A stretch of DNA of 64,000 nucleotides, from positions 1 through 64,000 of the forward strand of contig NW_026943225.1 in the NCBI RefSeq assembly GCF_024139115.2, given 5' to 3'. A program made the translations under genes and the position numbers. Source of the stretch: Armigeres subalbatus (Eukaryota > Arthropoda > Insecta > Diptera > Culicidae). Shown here in pieces: positions 32,185-43,326 of this stretch (position 1 is its first letter; the number at the start of each line of letters is the position of its first letter). The notes beneath the pieces are model-generated. The model was not told the origin of the DNA. It saw only the letters and a list, made by a program, of their open reading frames with translations, and did not search any database.

Positions 32185-35100
32185 TTCAAGCAGCACTGGA
32201 AGCTTCCAGGAAAGATTTCAAGTATTCACTAGTCTTGAAGCTGCGTAAAAGCTAAAACTTTCAGCAGCCAAAGCCCAGCAGAGTCAAGCATATGAAAGAG
32301 AGAATCTGGAAAGCTTCCCAGTTCAGAAGCTTGAAAGTTCAGTTCAACTTCAGCAGACTTGAAGCTTCCAGCAGAAGCTTGTGAAAGCTGTCCAGCAAAG
32401 CGAAACTAGCAGTTAGTAGAAGGCTTAAGCCAGCCCAGCAGCGCTCAGCTTAAAGCCAGCAGAAGCTCAGAGCTAGCCAGCAGGCTCAAGCTCCAGAGTT
32501 CGCTTCAGCAGAGTTGTCAGAGCTTGCTCCAGCAGAATAGCTTCCAGCAGAGAAGCAGGCTTCCAGCAGAAGTCAAGCTTCAGAAGCTTCAAAGCCAGCA
32601 GCGCTTCCAGAATGCTTCCAGCAGAAGCGAGCAGCTGGAGTTCCAGCAGAAGCTTGGAAAGCTTCCAGCAGAAGTTGGAAAGCTTCCAGCAGAAGCTTGG
32701 CCCAGCAGAAGCTTGGAGCTTCCAGCAGAAGCTTGAAAGCTTCCAGCAGAAGCTGGAGCTTCCAGCAGAAGCTTCGGGCTTCCCAGCAGAAGCTTGGATG
32801 CTTCCAGCAGAAGCTTGGAAGTTCCAGCAGAGCTTGAAAGCGTTGAAGCAAGCTCCAGCAGAGCTAAGCTCCAGCAGAGGCTCTGGTGCTCCAGCAGCTC
32901 TGGCCCAGAGCTTCTGCTCCAGCAGCTTGCTCCAGCAGCTGAAGCTCCAGCAGCTCGGAGCTTCAAGCTCCAGCAGCCTGGAAAGCTCCAGCAGCTCTGA
33001 AAGCTCCAGGCTTGCTTCCAGAAGCTCAAGGCTGAGCCCAGCTTCTGAAAGCCCAGCAGAAGCTTGGAAAGCCCAGCAGAGCTTGGGCTCCAGCAGAGCT
33101 TCGGTGCTTCCAGAAGCTGGAAGCTTCCAGAAGTTGAAGCCCAGCAGAAGCTTGGAAAGCCCAGGTTGGAAAGCCTAGCAGAGCTTGGAAAGCTTCCAGC
33201 AGAAGCTTGGAAAGCTTCCAGCAGAAGCTCAAGTTTCCAGCAGAAGCTTGGAAAGCTTCCAGCAGAGCTTGAAAGCTCAGAGCTTGGAGCTCAAGTTGAA
33301 AGCTCAGCTTGAAAGCTCCAAGGAAGTCTATCAAGCAGCAAGTTTGAAAGCTCCAGCAAAGTTGGAGCTCCAGCAAAGCTTTGAAAGCTCCAGCAGAAGC
33401 TGGAGCTTCCCAGCAGAAGCTTGGAGCTTCCAGAAGCTTGAAGCCCAGCAGAGGCTTGGGCTTCCCAGCAGCTTTGGAGCCTCCAGCAGCTTGAAAGCTC
33501 TGTAAGCTTGAGCTCCAGTTGAAGCGCAGCTTCCAGCAGAGCTTGGAAAGCTTCCAGCAGAAGCTTGAAAGCCCAGCAGAAGCTTGGAATGCTTCCAGCA
33601 GAAGCTTGGAGCTTCCAGAAGCTTGGGCTCCAGCAGAAGCTTGGAAAGCTTCCCAGCAGAAGCTTGAAAGCTTCCAGAAGCTTGGAAAGCTTCCAGCAGA
33701 AGCTTGAAAGCTCCAGAAGCTGGAAAGCTTCCCAGCAGAAGCTGGAAAGCTCCAGAAGCTTGGAAAGTTTCCAGCAGAAGCTTGGAAAGCTTCCAGCAGA
33801 GCTTGGAAAGCTCAGCAGAAGCTAAGCTCCCATGGCTTCCAGCAGAGCTCTGGAGCTCTGCAAGTTTACAGGTTGAGCTCCAGCAGAGCTTGAGCTCCAG
33901 CAGAGTCAAGCTCCAGCATAAGCTCCAGCAGCTCTGGTGCTTCCAGCAGAGCTTCCAGCCTGCTTCCAGAAGCCTGGTGCTCCAGCAGTCAAGCTCCTGT
34001 TGCAGCTCTGGAAAGCTCCAGCAGAAGCTTGGTGCTTCCCAGCAGCTTCTGGGCCCAGCAGAGCTCGGTGCTCCTGCAGAGTTTGAAGCTCCAGCAGAGC
34101 TCTGGGGCTTCCAGCAGAAGCTTGAGCCCAGCAGAAGCTTGGAAAGCTCCAGCAGAAGCTTAGAAAGGGCTTCCAGCAGAGCTGGGCCTGCCGTCCAGGC
34201 TTGGAAAGCTCCACAGAAGCTTGGCCCAGCAGAGCTCTGGGCCCGCAGAAGCTTGGAAAGCTTCCAGCAGAAGCTCTGGAAAGCTTCCAGAGCCTTGAGC
34301 CTGCAAGAGCCTGTGCCAGCAGAGCTTGGAGCTGCTCCAGCAGAAGCCTGGTGCTTCCAGCAGAGCTTGGAAAGCCCAGCAGAGCTTGAAAGCTCCAGAG
34401 CTGGTGCTCCTGAGCTTCCAGCAGAGTTGGAAGCCCAGCTTTCTAAGCTTCCAGCGTGCTCGCAGAAGCTGGAGCTTCCAGCAGAAGCTTGGAAGCCCCA
34501 GCAAGCTTCCAGCAGAGCTTTAAGCTTCCAGCAGAAGCTTGGAGCTCCAGAAGCTTGGAAGCTTCCAGCAGAAGCTTGAAAGCTCCAGCAGAAGCTTAAG
34601 CTTCCAGCAGGCTTGAAAGCTTCCCAAAGCTTGGAAGCTTCCAGCAGAAGCTTGGAAAGCTTCCAGAAGCTTGGAAAGCTTCCAGCAGAAGCTGGTGCTT
34701 CCAGCAGAAGCTTGCTTCCAGCAGAAGCTTGGAAAGCTTCCAGCAGAAGCTCTGAAAGCCTAGCAGAAGCTTGGAAAGCTTCCAGCAGAGTTGGAAAGCT
34801 TCCAGAGCTTGAAAGCTTCCAGCAGAAGCTTGGGCTTCCAAGCTCAAGCTCCAGCATTGAAAGCTCCAAGAGAGCTTGGAAAGCCGATTGAAGCTCCAGC
34901 AGAAGCTTGGTGCTTCCAGCAAGTTTGAGCTCCGGAGTTTGACAGCCCAGCAGAGCTCTGAAAGCTCGTATAGGCCTGAAGCTCCCAGCAGAGCTCTGGT
35001 GCTCCAGCAGCTTGAAGCTCCCAGCAGCTGCGGAGTTGCTCCAGCAGAAGCTTGCCTCCCAGCAGAAGCCTAGCTCGCAGCTTCAAGCCCAGCAGAAGCC

Positions 35101-36430
35101 TGGATGCTCCAGCAGCTTCCGGCTCCAGCAGTAGCCGCTTCCAGCAAAGCCTGGTGCTCCCAGGCTTCTGGTGCTCCAGCAGCTTTTCTGGAAAGCTCCA
35201 GCAGAAGCCTGGTGCTCCAGCAGGCTTCTGGAAAGCTTCCCAGCAGAAGCTTCAAGCCCAGCAGAGTTTGGTGCTTCCAGCAGAAGCTTGAAAGCTCTTC
35301 CAGCAGAAGCTTGGAAAGCCCCAGCAGAGCCTGAGCCCAGAGCCTGGTGCCCAGCAGCTAGCTCCCAGCTCTGGAGCTCCAGCAGAGCTGGAGCTCAGCA
35401 GCCTGAGTTCACAGCTTGGCAAGCTTCCAGCAGAAGCTGGAGCTCCGCAGCGAGCTTCCAGCAGAAGCCTGAGGCCTCCCAGCAGAAGCTTGAAAGCTTC
35501 CAGCAGAAGCTTTCAAGCCCAGCAGCTCTGAAAGCTCTCCAGCAAGAGCTTGGGCTTCCAGAAGCTTGGAAAGCCCAGCAGAAGCTTCAAGCTCCAGCAG
35601 AGAAGCTTGTAAGCTTCCAGCAGTAAGCTTCCCAGCAGAAGCTCAAAGCCCAGCAGAAGTCAAGCTCCAGCAGAAGCTTGAAGCTTAGCTTCCAGCAGAA
35701 GCTTGGAAAGCTTCCAGCAGAAGCTGGAAAGCCCAGCAGAAGCTTGGAAAGCTTCCAGCAGAAGCTTGGAAGCTTCCAGCAGTTGAGCTCCAGCAGAAGC
35801 GCAAGTCAGCAGAAGCTTGGAAAGCTTCCCAGCAGAAGCTTGGAAAGCTCAGAGCTGGAAGCTCCAGCAGGCTTGGAAAGCTTCGCAGAGCTGCCCAGGC
35901 TGAGCCAGAGAAGCTTCGAAAGCCCAGAAGCTTCCAGTGGCTTGAAAGCTCCAGCAGAGTTAGCAGTTTTGAAAGCCCAGCAGAAGCTTTGAAAGCTCTG
36001 CAGAAGCTTGGAAAGCTTCCAGCAGAAGCTGCAAAGCTTCCCAGCAGAAGCTTGGATGCTTCCAGCAGAAGCTTGAAAGCTCCAGCAGAAGCTTGAAAGC
36101 TCCCAGCAGAAGCTTTGGAAGCTTCCAGCAAAGCTTGGAAAGCTTCCAGCACTTGAAAGCCTCCAGCAGAAGCTTGCTCTGAAAGCTTCCAGCAGAAGCT
36201 TGAAAGTTTCAGCAGAAGCTTGAAAGCCCCAGCAGAAGCTAAAGCTGAGTGTCCACAGAAGTTTGAAAATCTCCAGCAGAAGCTTGAGCTTCAGCAGAAG
36301 CTTGAAAGCTTCCAGCAGAAGCTTAGAAAGCTTCCCAGCAGAAGTTTGAAAATCTCCAGCAAAGCTTAAAAGCCTCCAGCAGAAGCTTGAAAGCTTAAAG
36401 TAAACGCTTGAAAGCTTCCAGTAGAAGCTT
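32185..36430. repeat. 22-bp minisatellite array of about 4.2 kb
   Basis: Built from 'gcttccagcagaagcttggaaa' variants (22 bp), each with one or two HindIII-type aagctt sites. Units are well kept at 32600-36300 and fade at both edges. Many units have lost 1-6 bases, and a subset is changed to 'ctccagcagctctgg'. The consensus has no stop codon in any frame on either strand, which yields many long spurious frames such as the 512-codon minus-strand frame 33331-34869. Confidence 0.95.
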
Positions 36431-36439
36431 GAAAAGCTT

Positions 36440-38510
36440 CACGAAAGAATTTAAAAAATCCATTCAAACTGTGGAAATCTGTAAATGTTCGAAAATCACT
36501 TTAACAAAAATATTTAAAATGTAAATATTCCGAACCATTTTTTCATTTCAATCAAAGTGTATCACGCTTGTGATACAGCAGGCGTCGGTTGTGCTGTGTG
36601 ATCCCTGACAGATAATAAAATAAGCTTATACCTTCCCTTTTCCTGCTATGAGGCCCTGTGACAAAAAAGGAACGCGGTCACCAGGCATTTAATCCAATTT
36701 GCAAGTGTATTTTTGGTGGCGTCACTTCACAGCTTGAAAAATAGCTTGAGTGCCTACATAGCCATATAGGGGAACACATCAACCTGAAAGGGTCTTCGTG
36801 AATATGACCTCGTTAGTCTAGCCATCAATGTAGAATATTGCCAATACGAATCATTGAAAGTTAGTTGGCTAAAATAAATTCAATTTGTGCTCTGACGCAA
36901 TATTTTGCATAGAAAAAAGCCAAAAATTTCGTCTCTATTAGATGTTTTATATTGTAGCAGCATTATTCAAACACTATGGACATCATATGCTATGTCCTTT
37001 TAATTTTCTACTACTGATTTTCCTGGGAACAGCCTTAATCGACTTTCCTTTCCACCTCCGCACCATAATGAAGTTCTGTCTAATTCTATTAAATGTAAAT
37101 TATATTACCATAAAATAATATTTAATTCCACCGTCTGTCGTGACTTCTTGGTTCTTTTCCGGCATTCTCGCTGGTTGAGCTGAACCGAACGATTCGTCCG
37201 ATGAGCGGTTGCGGAGAGAAAACTCATCCTCCGTCGTCTTCGTCGGTATTATCATTATTATCATTTATTAGAACGATACTCGTCTCTCGGAAGTTGCTAC
37301 CATACTGCTGCTTTGCTTTGTGGCTTTCCGTTACTAGTGCTCGCACCGTTGCTTGTCGGTTGGGATGGTTATCATTCCATCGTTCTTTCTCGCCGCCCTT
37401 TCGCAGCCTCCAATTCCCATCGAAACATGAATGAATCGTTGCCTGTGTTTGCCATTTATATGCGATGTGATTTTATATTGTTGTCGGGTTTTCCGACCAT
37501 GGCTGCTGGACACGAAGCTAACATGCAACTGAACGAAGTATACTGATTTACTTTTTTTGTTTTTTTGGAAAAGATGTTTAATAAATGATTCAATAAAGGA
37601 TTCATGTGACACATACAAACACAGACAATTTGTGTATTCCTTCACAGGTGCTGCTTTTCTCTGTCAGTCTGCTCAATTAGGATAGGATAGGACACGAAAA
37701 ATCAAAACCAATCGCCTTCCAGAAAAGTGGAGCCTGATCATCACATCATACAATGGATAGATTCCTCATGAATCGAGTGTCACACGGATGGTTTAGCCTA
37801 CGAAACATCACTTTTGCAATTTCGGGCTAACCGCTTTGGACTCAAATTTCGAACATGACCTGCATCTTCCGAACACTATGCTGTACCCCTAGAGGCAAAA
37901 CTTAAAACAATTTTTCGTACAGAGGATGAAGAATGCAAATGAACTTATGGTCCTATGGGAACAATTCCGTGAATAAATTTGAAATGGCCGTTTAAAAGCG
38001 AGTGTTCGGAATATGAGTTATGTTTGGGATTTCAGTCAAAACGGCACTTTGTGCAGTATAGAACGAGTTCGACATCGACGAGAGCCAATACACCGTCAAG
38101 AAAAGGGTTCAACGTAGAAAATCTTTTGCACTCACCAGACTTTACTCTACTATTATCGAGATATTTCCTAACCAAATTGCTGCAACTGAACTATCTTGAC
38201 GCTGAGCTTCAAGGCAGCAAGCAGGAAATTATTATTAATATGGTTGAGAGCCGCATAGTGTGGTTCTTCTCTGATTATTCACCTTTTGTTTCGCGATGAA
38301 AGAAATGGAAAAGTATGTCAGAACTCGCTCCTGTTTCCTGCAGTATTCGAATTCACAAAATACTGATCTTCTCCAACATTACCATCGCATTATGACGCAA
38401 ATCTGGGAAATGTTCATCGGCACTATATTTGATATTCTTCACTATGCAAAAACGTAGGATTACTCCACTAGAGATAGTTCTATTCAAGACTATCAGCACA
38501 TTGACAACGC
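36440..38510. other. Unique stretch, no gene confirmed
   Basis: No repeat structure. Frames at 37201-37434 and 37979-38299 (106 residues) are the longest but match no family I recognise. 37140-37450 has raised GC content. Confidence 0.45.
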
Positions 38511-38517
38511 TTCACAT

Positions 38518-38700
38518 ATGGGGCAGCAGGGACTATGTCTAAGGGCTTTGCGAACCCTCCCTACGGTCTCTACGAGAAAAGGGGCCTGCCTAGGGGTTTG
38601 GCAGTGAGCTCTGTTAAACATCTACATGAAGCTACATGTGTCCACAAGCAAACCCTATCAAAGCGATCGTGTGCCGTTCAAAGCGCACAGCAGCCCAGGG
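38518..38700 (+). mobile_element. RTE-like LINE 5' end fragment
   Basis: 'gcagcagggactatgtctaa' through 'agcgatcgtgtgccgttcaa' is the reverse complement of the 5' end of the minus-strand RTE-like LINE at about 56850-57005, and it also matches 62655-62811. Only about 180 bp is kept before R1-like sequence begins. Confidence 0.65.
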
Positions 38701-39459
38701 AGTGTCAATTGGCATGGGGAGTGTCCCTACTTCGGTAGGGTAGAGCATGTGCTGCTTCAGCAGAGAGCGAGTGATCTGCTTGTGTTGAACAGGAGGCAGT
38801 TATAGTGCGTCACCACTATTGTCACTCCCTCTGCGGGCTGCAGAAATGGTGAGTTGACATCTGAGGGAAGGAGCGACCTACACAGCTCTGGTCCTCACAA
38901 GTTCCAATCTCACGCTTCCACAGGTCTTACGCTGATGACAATCGACCGCCAGCTAAGGGTTTTGTGCCAGCTGGTAGTGAAAAACTGAGCACTGTTGTTC
39001 TTCTCTGACAGCTAGAGTGAGTGGGGTGCGACCAAAGGGACCATCGTCCCTAACCCCTAATCCCAAGGCGTTAAGCTGACCCGTGCGAGGGGATGCATGG
39101 CCAGGGGGGTGAAATAATGAGCTAGGCCTTTAACAGGAGCCTGTGGAGTACCGGGCACCTCTCCACAGTAATTCTCCTGTCACTTACCGCGTCATGCTGG
39201 GCTTCTGGCGTGGTGGACCTCTTTCCCCGAGCAACTCGTGGGACCAAAAATGGAAAAAAAAAGTCAATTCTTCAATTAGTTGCCCAGTAGTGTAGGCGAC
39301 TACCCCTTCTGCAAGAGGTGGGTTGTTCAAGGTATCCATCTAAGAGGCCAGAAGCAAATAGTCGGCGGCAGCTCAGTTGCGCAAAGCGCCAGCGTGGAGT
39401 CACTTAACCATCTCCCAGGCTACGCCAGATGAGGAGGTTATAGACGGCCTATAGCTTGT

Positions 39460-40931
39460 GAAGAAGCGATGAACCGCCAAACGCGATGGGCTTTGGCGGC
39501 CCTTTCGAGGTGGCGACTGGAACAAGCTGACGCCATCATCGACTTTTTAGCGTCATCGAAGCATTATATCAGTAAAGGAACTCAAGAGGAGGCTTGCTGA
39601 AACTTCAAAAGTCGATGTTGGACGCGAAGCTGGAGAGGTGAATTAGTCGGGACGGCCAAGTGTAAACCCGTGAAATCCGTGGAGTCGAGAGTCTACACAG
39701 ACTGAGGCCCAAGCGATTCGCGGATTCGGACAAGGTCGAAATCGACCGAGCAAAGGCGTGCTCAGCGAAGACGAGGTGGTGCCAAAGGGAAGTCTACCCA
39801 GACTGAGGCTCAAGTATTTGCCCAGGCACGTCGAGAGGTGACTTCCCCAACGGAGCAGCACACAAAACAGAGGAGACAGTCTCCAGGGGATGAGCAGGGG
39901 GCCGCTCCAAAAGCGCGGAGAGGGTTACTACCCGAAGTCAAAAAGGAGGTAGTGGGGCTGGGAAGCTGAACCCCCTGCCAGAGTAATTCTCCCAAACCGG
40001 GGGAGGAAAGGACCTGGAAAAGGTCCGGTCCACCCAGGAAAAGAGACAGTTGTGAAGGGGTTACAGCAGGCTGAGAACTCTCAGGGAAATAGAGGGGATG
40101 ACGCCTCCTGGACCCACAGTCCAAGAACAAGAGGAAACCGAAAGAAGAAGACGTCAAGAGGCCGAAAAGAAGGCCCAGGCTCCAGGGGGGCGATGCCCTG
40201 GTCATCAAGACGGTGACGAGGCTAGAGTACTCGGACGTCTTGAAGAGCGGAAAATGAGGAAGTGACGTCAAGCTCGGCGAACTCAGCGCGCCGACGTTAC
40301 GTCGAATAAGACGTACCCGGTTGGGCGAGATGATCCTCGAGCTGAAGCGGGAGGAGCGTCTCTCGCAAAGAGAGCGCCGCCTACAAGAAGTTGGCGGAGT
40401 GAAGTCCTGGGCAAGGAACGGTCAAGAGCTCGAAAGAGGCGCACTCACGGAGTGAGGTGAATCTAAGGAGGTTAAAGACCTGGTCAGAGATCACCGAAGT
40501 CGAAGAGCTCGTCAGCGGCTCTGCGGGCCACAGTGTAGCAAGTGGAGACGCCCACCGCAGCCGTTCGGCTACGGAAAGGTCCGGCGAGGACGCAGGTAGC
40601 ATTGGTTCGGCTATATCTGCAGCGGACGCCTCAAGGTAGTCAAGTTAAGGGAGCGTCAAAGTGGGATGGTCGGTTTATGCCTGTGCGCATATACGAGCAG
40701 CGAAGTTTGCTTCAAGTGCCTGGAACCGGGGCACAAGCAATACGGGATTACAAAGGCCCTGACAGAAGCAATCTCTGTCGACGCTGCGGATTGGAGAGGA
40801 CATAAGTGCACAATGCTGCACGAACCCTCCCAATTGTTTGATTTGTTCCAGCAAAGCTGTGAACAGCAAGCACCCCATGGGGGTTCGATGTGCCCGGCGT
40901 TTAAGCGTGCTGGAAAATCACAGTGCAGGTA
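39460..40931 (+). pseudogene. R1-like ORF1 (gag, zinc knuckles), frameshifted
   Basis: The gag-like protein of R1-type LINEs. Charged gag fragments are legible at 39840-40260 and 40290-40460 in changing frames. The first knuckle is visible at 40707-40740 as VCFKCLEPGHK; its last Cys is lost by a frameshift (compare the intact form at 63900-64000). The second and third knuckles (Cys-rich, with HPMG-like text) lie at 40780-40905 but are out of frame. The frame ends in KSQCR and a TAA at 40930-40932, next to the ORF2 tail. Confidence 0.6.
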
Positions 40932-41235
40932 ACGCAGCTGGCTTGCCTCGGCCTTGTCCGAGTGTTTGGTGATGCGCAGGTTAAGAGAACGGCGGAACAC
41001 GTGTTGTTCGTGTGCCCACGTTTTCGCGCAATGCGTGACCACATGCTTGCCACATGTGGTCTGGATGATGAAGTTGGCTGGAACGCCGTTTTATCGGATA
41101 TCACCCAAATCGTCTCGGAGCTACACAGAAGGTGGCGCGTGGACTCAAGGATGGTTAGTTCAGGCGCAAACAAGAGGTGGTCCAAGGGATCGGAGTCGGC
41201 TTCATGGGGTCATACCGGTGGTCATGCTCTGTGAT
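40932..41235 (+). pseudogene. R1-like ORF2 C-terminus
   Basis: Reads TAEHVLFVCPRFRAMRDHML, the C-terminal CCHC-type region of R1-clade ORF2, then DEVGWNAVL. Compared with copy 2, this copy lacks about 12 residues between ATCGLD and DEVGW. The first two Cys of the zinc motif are disrupted by a frameshift near 40975. No RT motif precedes it. Confidence 0.7.
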
Positions 41236-41522
41236 CGAACTCGAGTCCTTTTATCGAACAAGTGGCCGCGCGAAGAACAACATAGTATCGTCGCTTTCCG
41301 CGGCGTCAGTCAACCAGGTGGGTTCCGAGCCCGAGGACGAAAGGGTCCTCGTCAAAGGGGCTGGGGCAGGCGTAGAGCACCGCGTCACGGCAAGTCCCTC
41401 TGTGTTTTGGCGAATAGACCCCTATCACAAAGAGGTCAATTTAGGGGTACACGCAGCATCATCATTCTTGATACCAGTCTCGCAGAGAGGAAGTAGGCGA
41501 TAAGGTCGACCCTTCCCACATT

Positions 41523-41630
41523 CCGAGGACATAGGGCGTGGTAAGGCCACCTGGAAAGCCGTGCAGGGGGAAGCAGGTGCGAAGTCCGAGGGCATAGGGC
41601 GTGGAAAGGGCACCTGGACAGCCGGCAATG
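41523..41630 (+). repeat. 63-bp tandem duplication in the R1-like 3' region
   Basis: 'ccgaggacatagggcgtgg' at 41523 repeats as 'ccgagggcatagggcgtgg' at 41586, each followed by an 'aaggccacctgga'-like run. Copy 2 has a single unit. Confidence 0.7.
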
Positions 41631-41865
41631 CGCTTGCACGATACCATGGTGTTCTTCTAAAAAAGCGAGTCACGATGTTCGGTGCTGCAAAAAGGACACA
41701 TAGCTAACCTCGAGAAGGGTGCCGTTGTGCACTGGAGCCCCCTTTGAAGCATTACTTTCTGGTTGTACCGATGGGACTATGGGTTTAGCGGCAATAGAGC
41801 AGTTTAGTGGGTCAGGGATGTAGTCTCACACTGCCTCCCTCGTTTGCTGTTGAGGTGGTCCCTAA

Positions 41866-43326
41866 CACACTAAAGCTGAAAAGCTAAAAGCTAAAGCTGA
41901 AAAGCTAAAGCTAGCTAAGCTAAAAGCTGAAAAGCCTAAAAGCTAAAGCTAAGCTAAAGCTAAGCTAAAGCTAAGCTAAAGCTAAGCTAAAGCTAAAAGC
42001 TAAAGCTAAAAGCTAAAGCTAAAAGCTAAAGCTAAAAGCTAAAGCTAAAAGCTAAAGCTAAAAGCTAAAGCTAAAAGCTAAAGCTAAAAGCTAAAGCTAA
42101 AAGCTAAAGCTAAAAGCTAAAGCTAAAAGCTAAAGCTAAAAGCTAAAGCTAAAAGCTGCTAAAGCTAAAAGCTAAAGCTGCAAACTAAGGTTGAGCTAAA
42201 GCAAAGCTAAACAAGCTAAAAGCAAGCTAAAGCTAAAGCTGAGTAAGCTAAGCTAAAGCTAAACTAAAAGCTAAGCTAAGGCTAAAGCTAAGGCTGCTAA
42301 AGCTAAAGCTGGGAAGCTAAAGCTGGGCTAAGGCTGAAGCTAAAGCTGGGAGCTGGGCCTAAAGCTAAAGCTAGCTAGCTAAACAGCCCAGCTATTCAAG
42401 CTGGAGGCAGGGAACAGGGAGGCTGGGGCGGTGAGGCTGGGGCTGGGAGGCTGGGGAGGCTGGGAGAGCTGGGAGCAGGCTCAGGGGAACTGGAGGCTGA
42501 GGCTGGGTTTCAGCTGGAGTGGAGGCTGGGAGCAGGGAGGCTGAGTGGGCTGGAACAGGAACAGTGGGAGCTGGGGTACCAGGAACAGTGCTGGGAGCTG
42601 GGAACAGAACTGGAACAGGAGCTGGAACAGAAGCTGGGGGCACAGGAGCACAGGGTGGGGAGCTGGGAGCACAGGGAGTTAACAGTGGGAGCTGGGCTGG
42701 AAGCTGGGCACACAGAACTGGAACAGGAACAGAACAAGAACAGGGGCTGAAGGCTTCAGGGACAGGTGGGAAGTGGGAGCTGGGGAGCTGGAAGCACAGA
42801 GTGGGGAACAGGGGTGGGGGTGGGGCTGGAGCACAAGGTGGGGTGAGGCTGGGGAACAGAATGGAGATGAACAGGGCAGAACAGAACAGATTTCAGGTGG
42901 AACAGACTGAACAGAACAGGAACAGGTGAAAGCAAGCTGGGAGCTAAAGCTAAAGCTAAACTGGGGCAGGAACAAGCTGGGCTAAAGCAGGGTGGGAGCA
43001 AAAACTGGGAGCTAAAGCTAAAGCTGGGGCTAAAGCTAAAGCTAAAGCTAGCTAAAGCAAAGCTAAAGCTAAAGCTAAAGCTAAAGCTAAAGCTAAAGCT
43101 AAAGCTAAAGCTAAAGCTAAAGCTAAAGCTAAAGCTAAAGCTAGCTAAAGCAAAAGCTAAAGCTAAAGCTAAAGCTAAAGCTAAAGCTAAAGCTAAGCTA
43201 AAGCTAAAGCAAAAGCTAAAGCTAAAGCTAAAGCTAAAGCTAAAGCTAAAGCTAAAGCTAAAGCTAAAGCTAAAGCTAAAGCTAAAGCTAAAGCTAAAGC
43301 TAAGCTAAAGCTAAGCTAAAGCTAAG
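41866..43326 (+). repeat. AAAGCT/AAAAGCT microsatellite of about 1.46 kb
   Basis: 41866-42290 and 43010-43326 are hexanucleotide aaagct units, partly as alternating 13-mers (aaaagctaaagct) at about 41995-42150. The core 42295-43010 is enriched in gggctggg and ggaacagg. It starts exactly where the R1-like 3' UTR stops. Confidence 0.95.
42395..42990 (+). repeat. G-rich core of the microsatellite
   Basis: GGCTGGG and GGAACAGG units. 42439-42464 contains four G-runs of 3-4 bases separated by 2-5 bases, meeting the usual G-quadruplex pattern. The 136-codon plus-strand frame here is low complexity. Confidence 0.8.

Larger units (their letters stand above)
38700..41868 (+). mobile_element. R1-like LINE with the endonuclease and RT deleted, copy 1
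   Basis: A 5' UTR-like region (about 38700-39300), a frameshifted ORF1 ending in zinc knuckles (to 40931), then immediately the C-terminal part of ORF2 (from about 40930) and a 3' UTR to about 41868. The segment that should encode endonuclease and nearly all of the RT is absent. The minus-strand copy at 62812-64000 has the same junction. A 63-bp tandem duplication in the 3' UTR region (41523 and 41586) is specific to this copy. The 3' end runs into the AAAGCT microsatellite rather than a poly(A). Confidence 0.75.

Noticed and set aside
33331..34869. 512-codon minus-strand reading frame
   Set aside because: It lies wholly in the 22-bp satellite, whose consensus has no stop in any frame. Frames of similar kind occur on both strands.
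39643..40271. Minus-strand frames of 72 and 153 codons
   Set aside because: Antisense shadows of the R1-like ORF1 region.
42519..42929. 136-codon Gly/Ala-rich frame
   Set aside because: Low-complexity translation of the G-rich microsatellite core.
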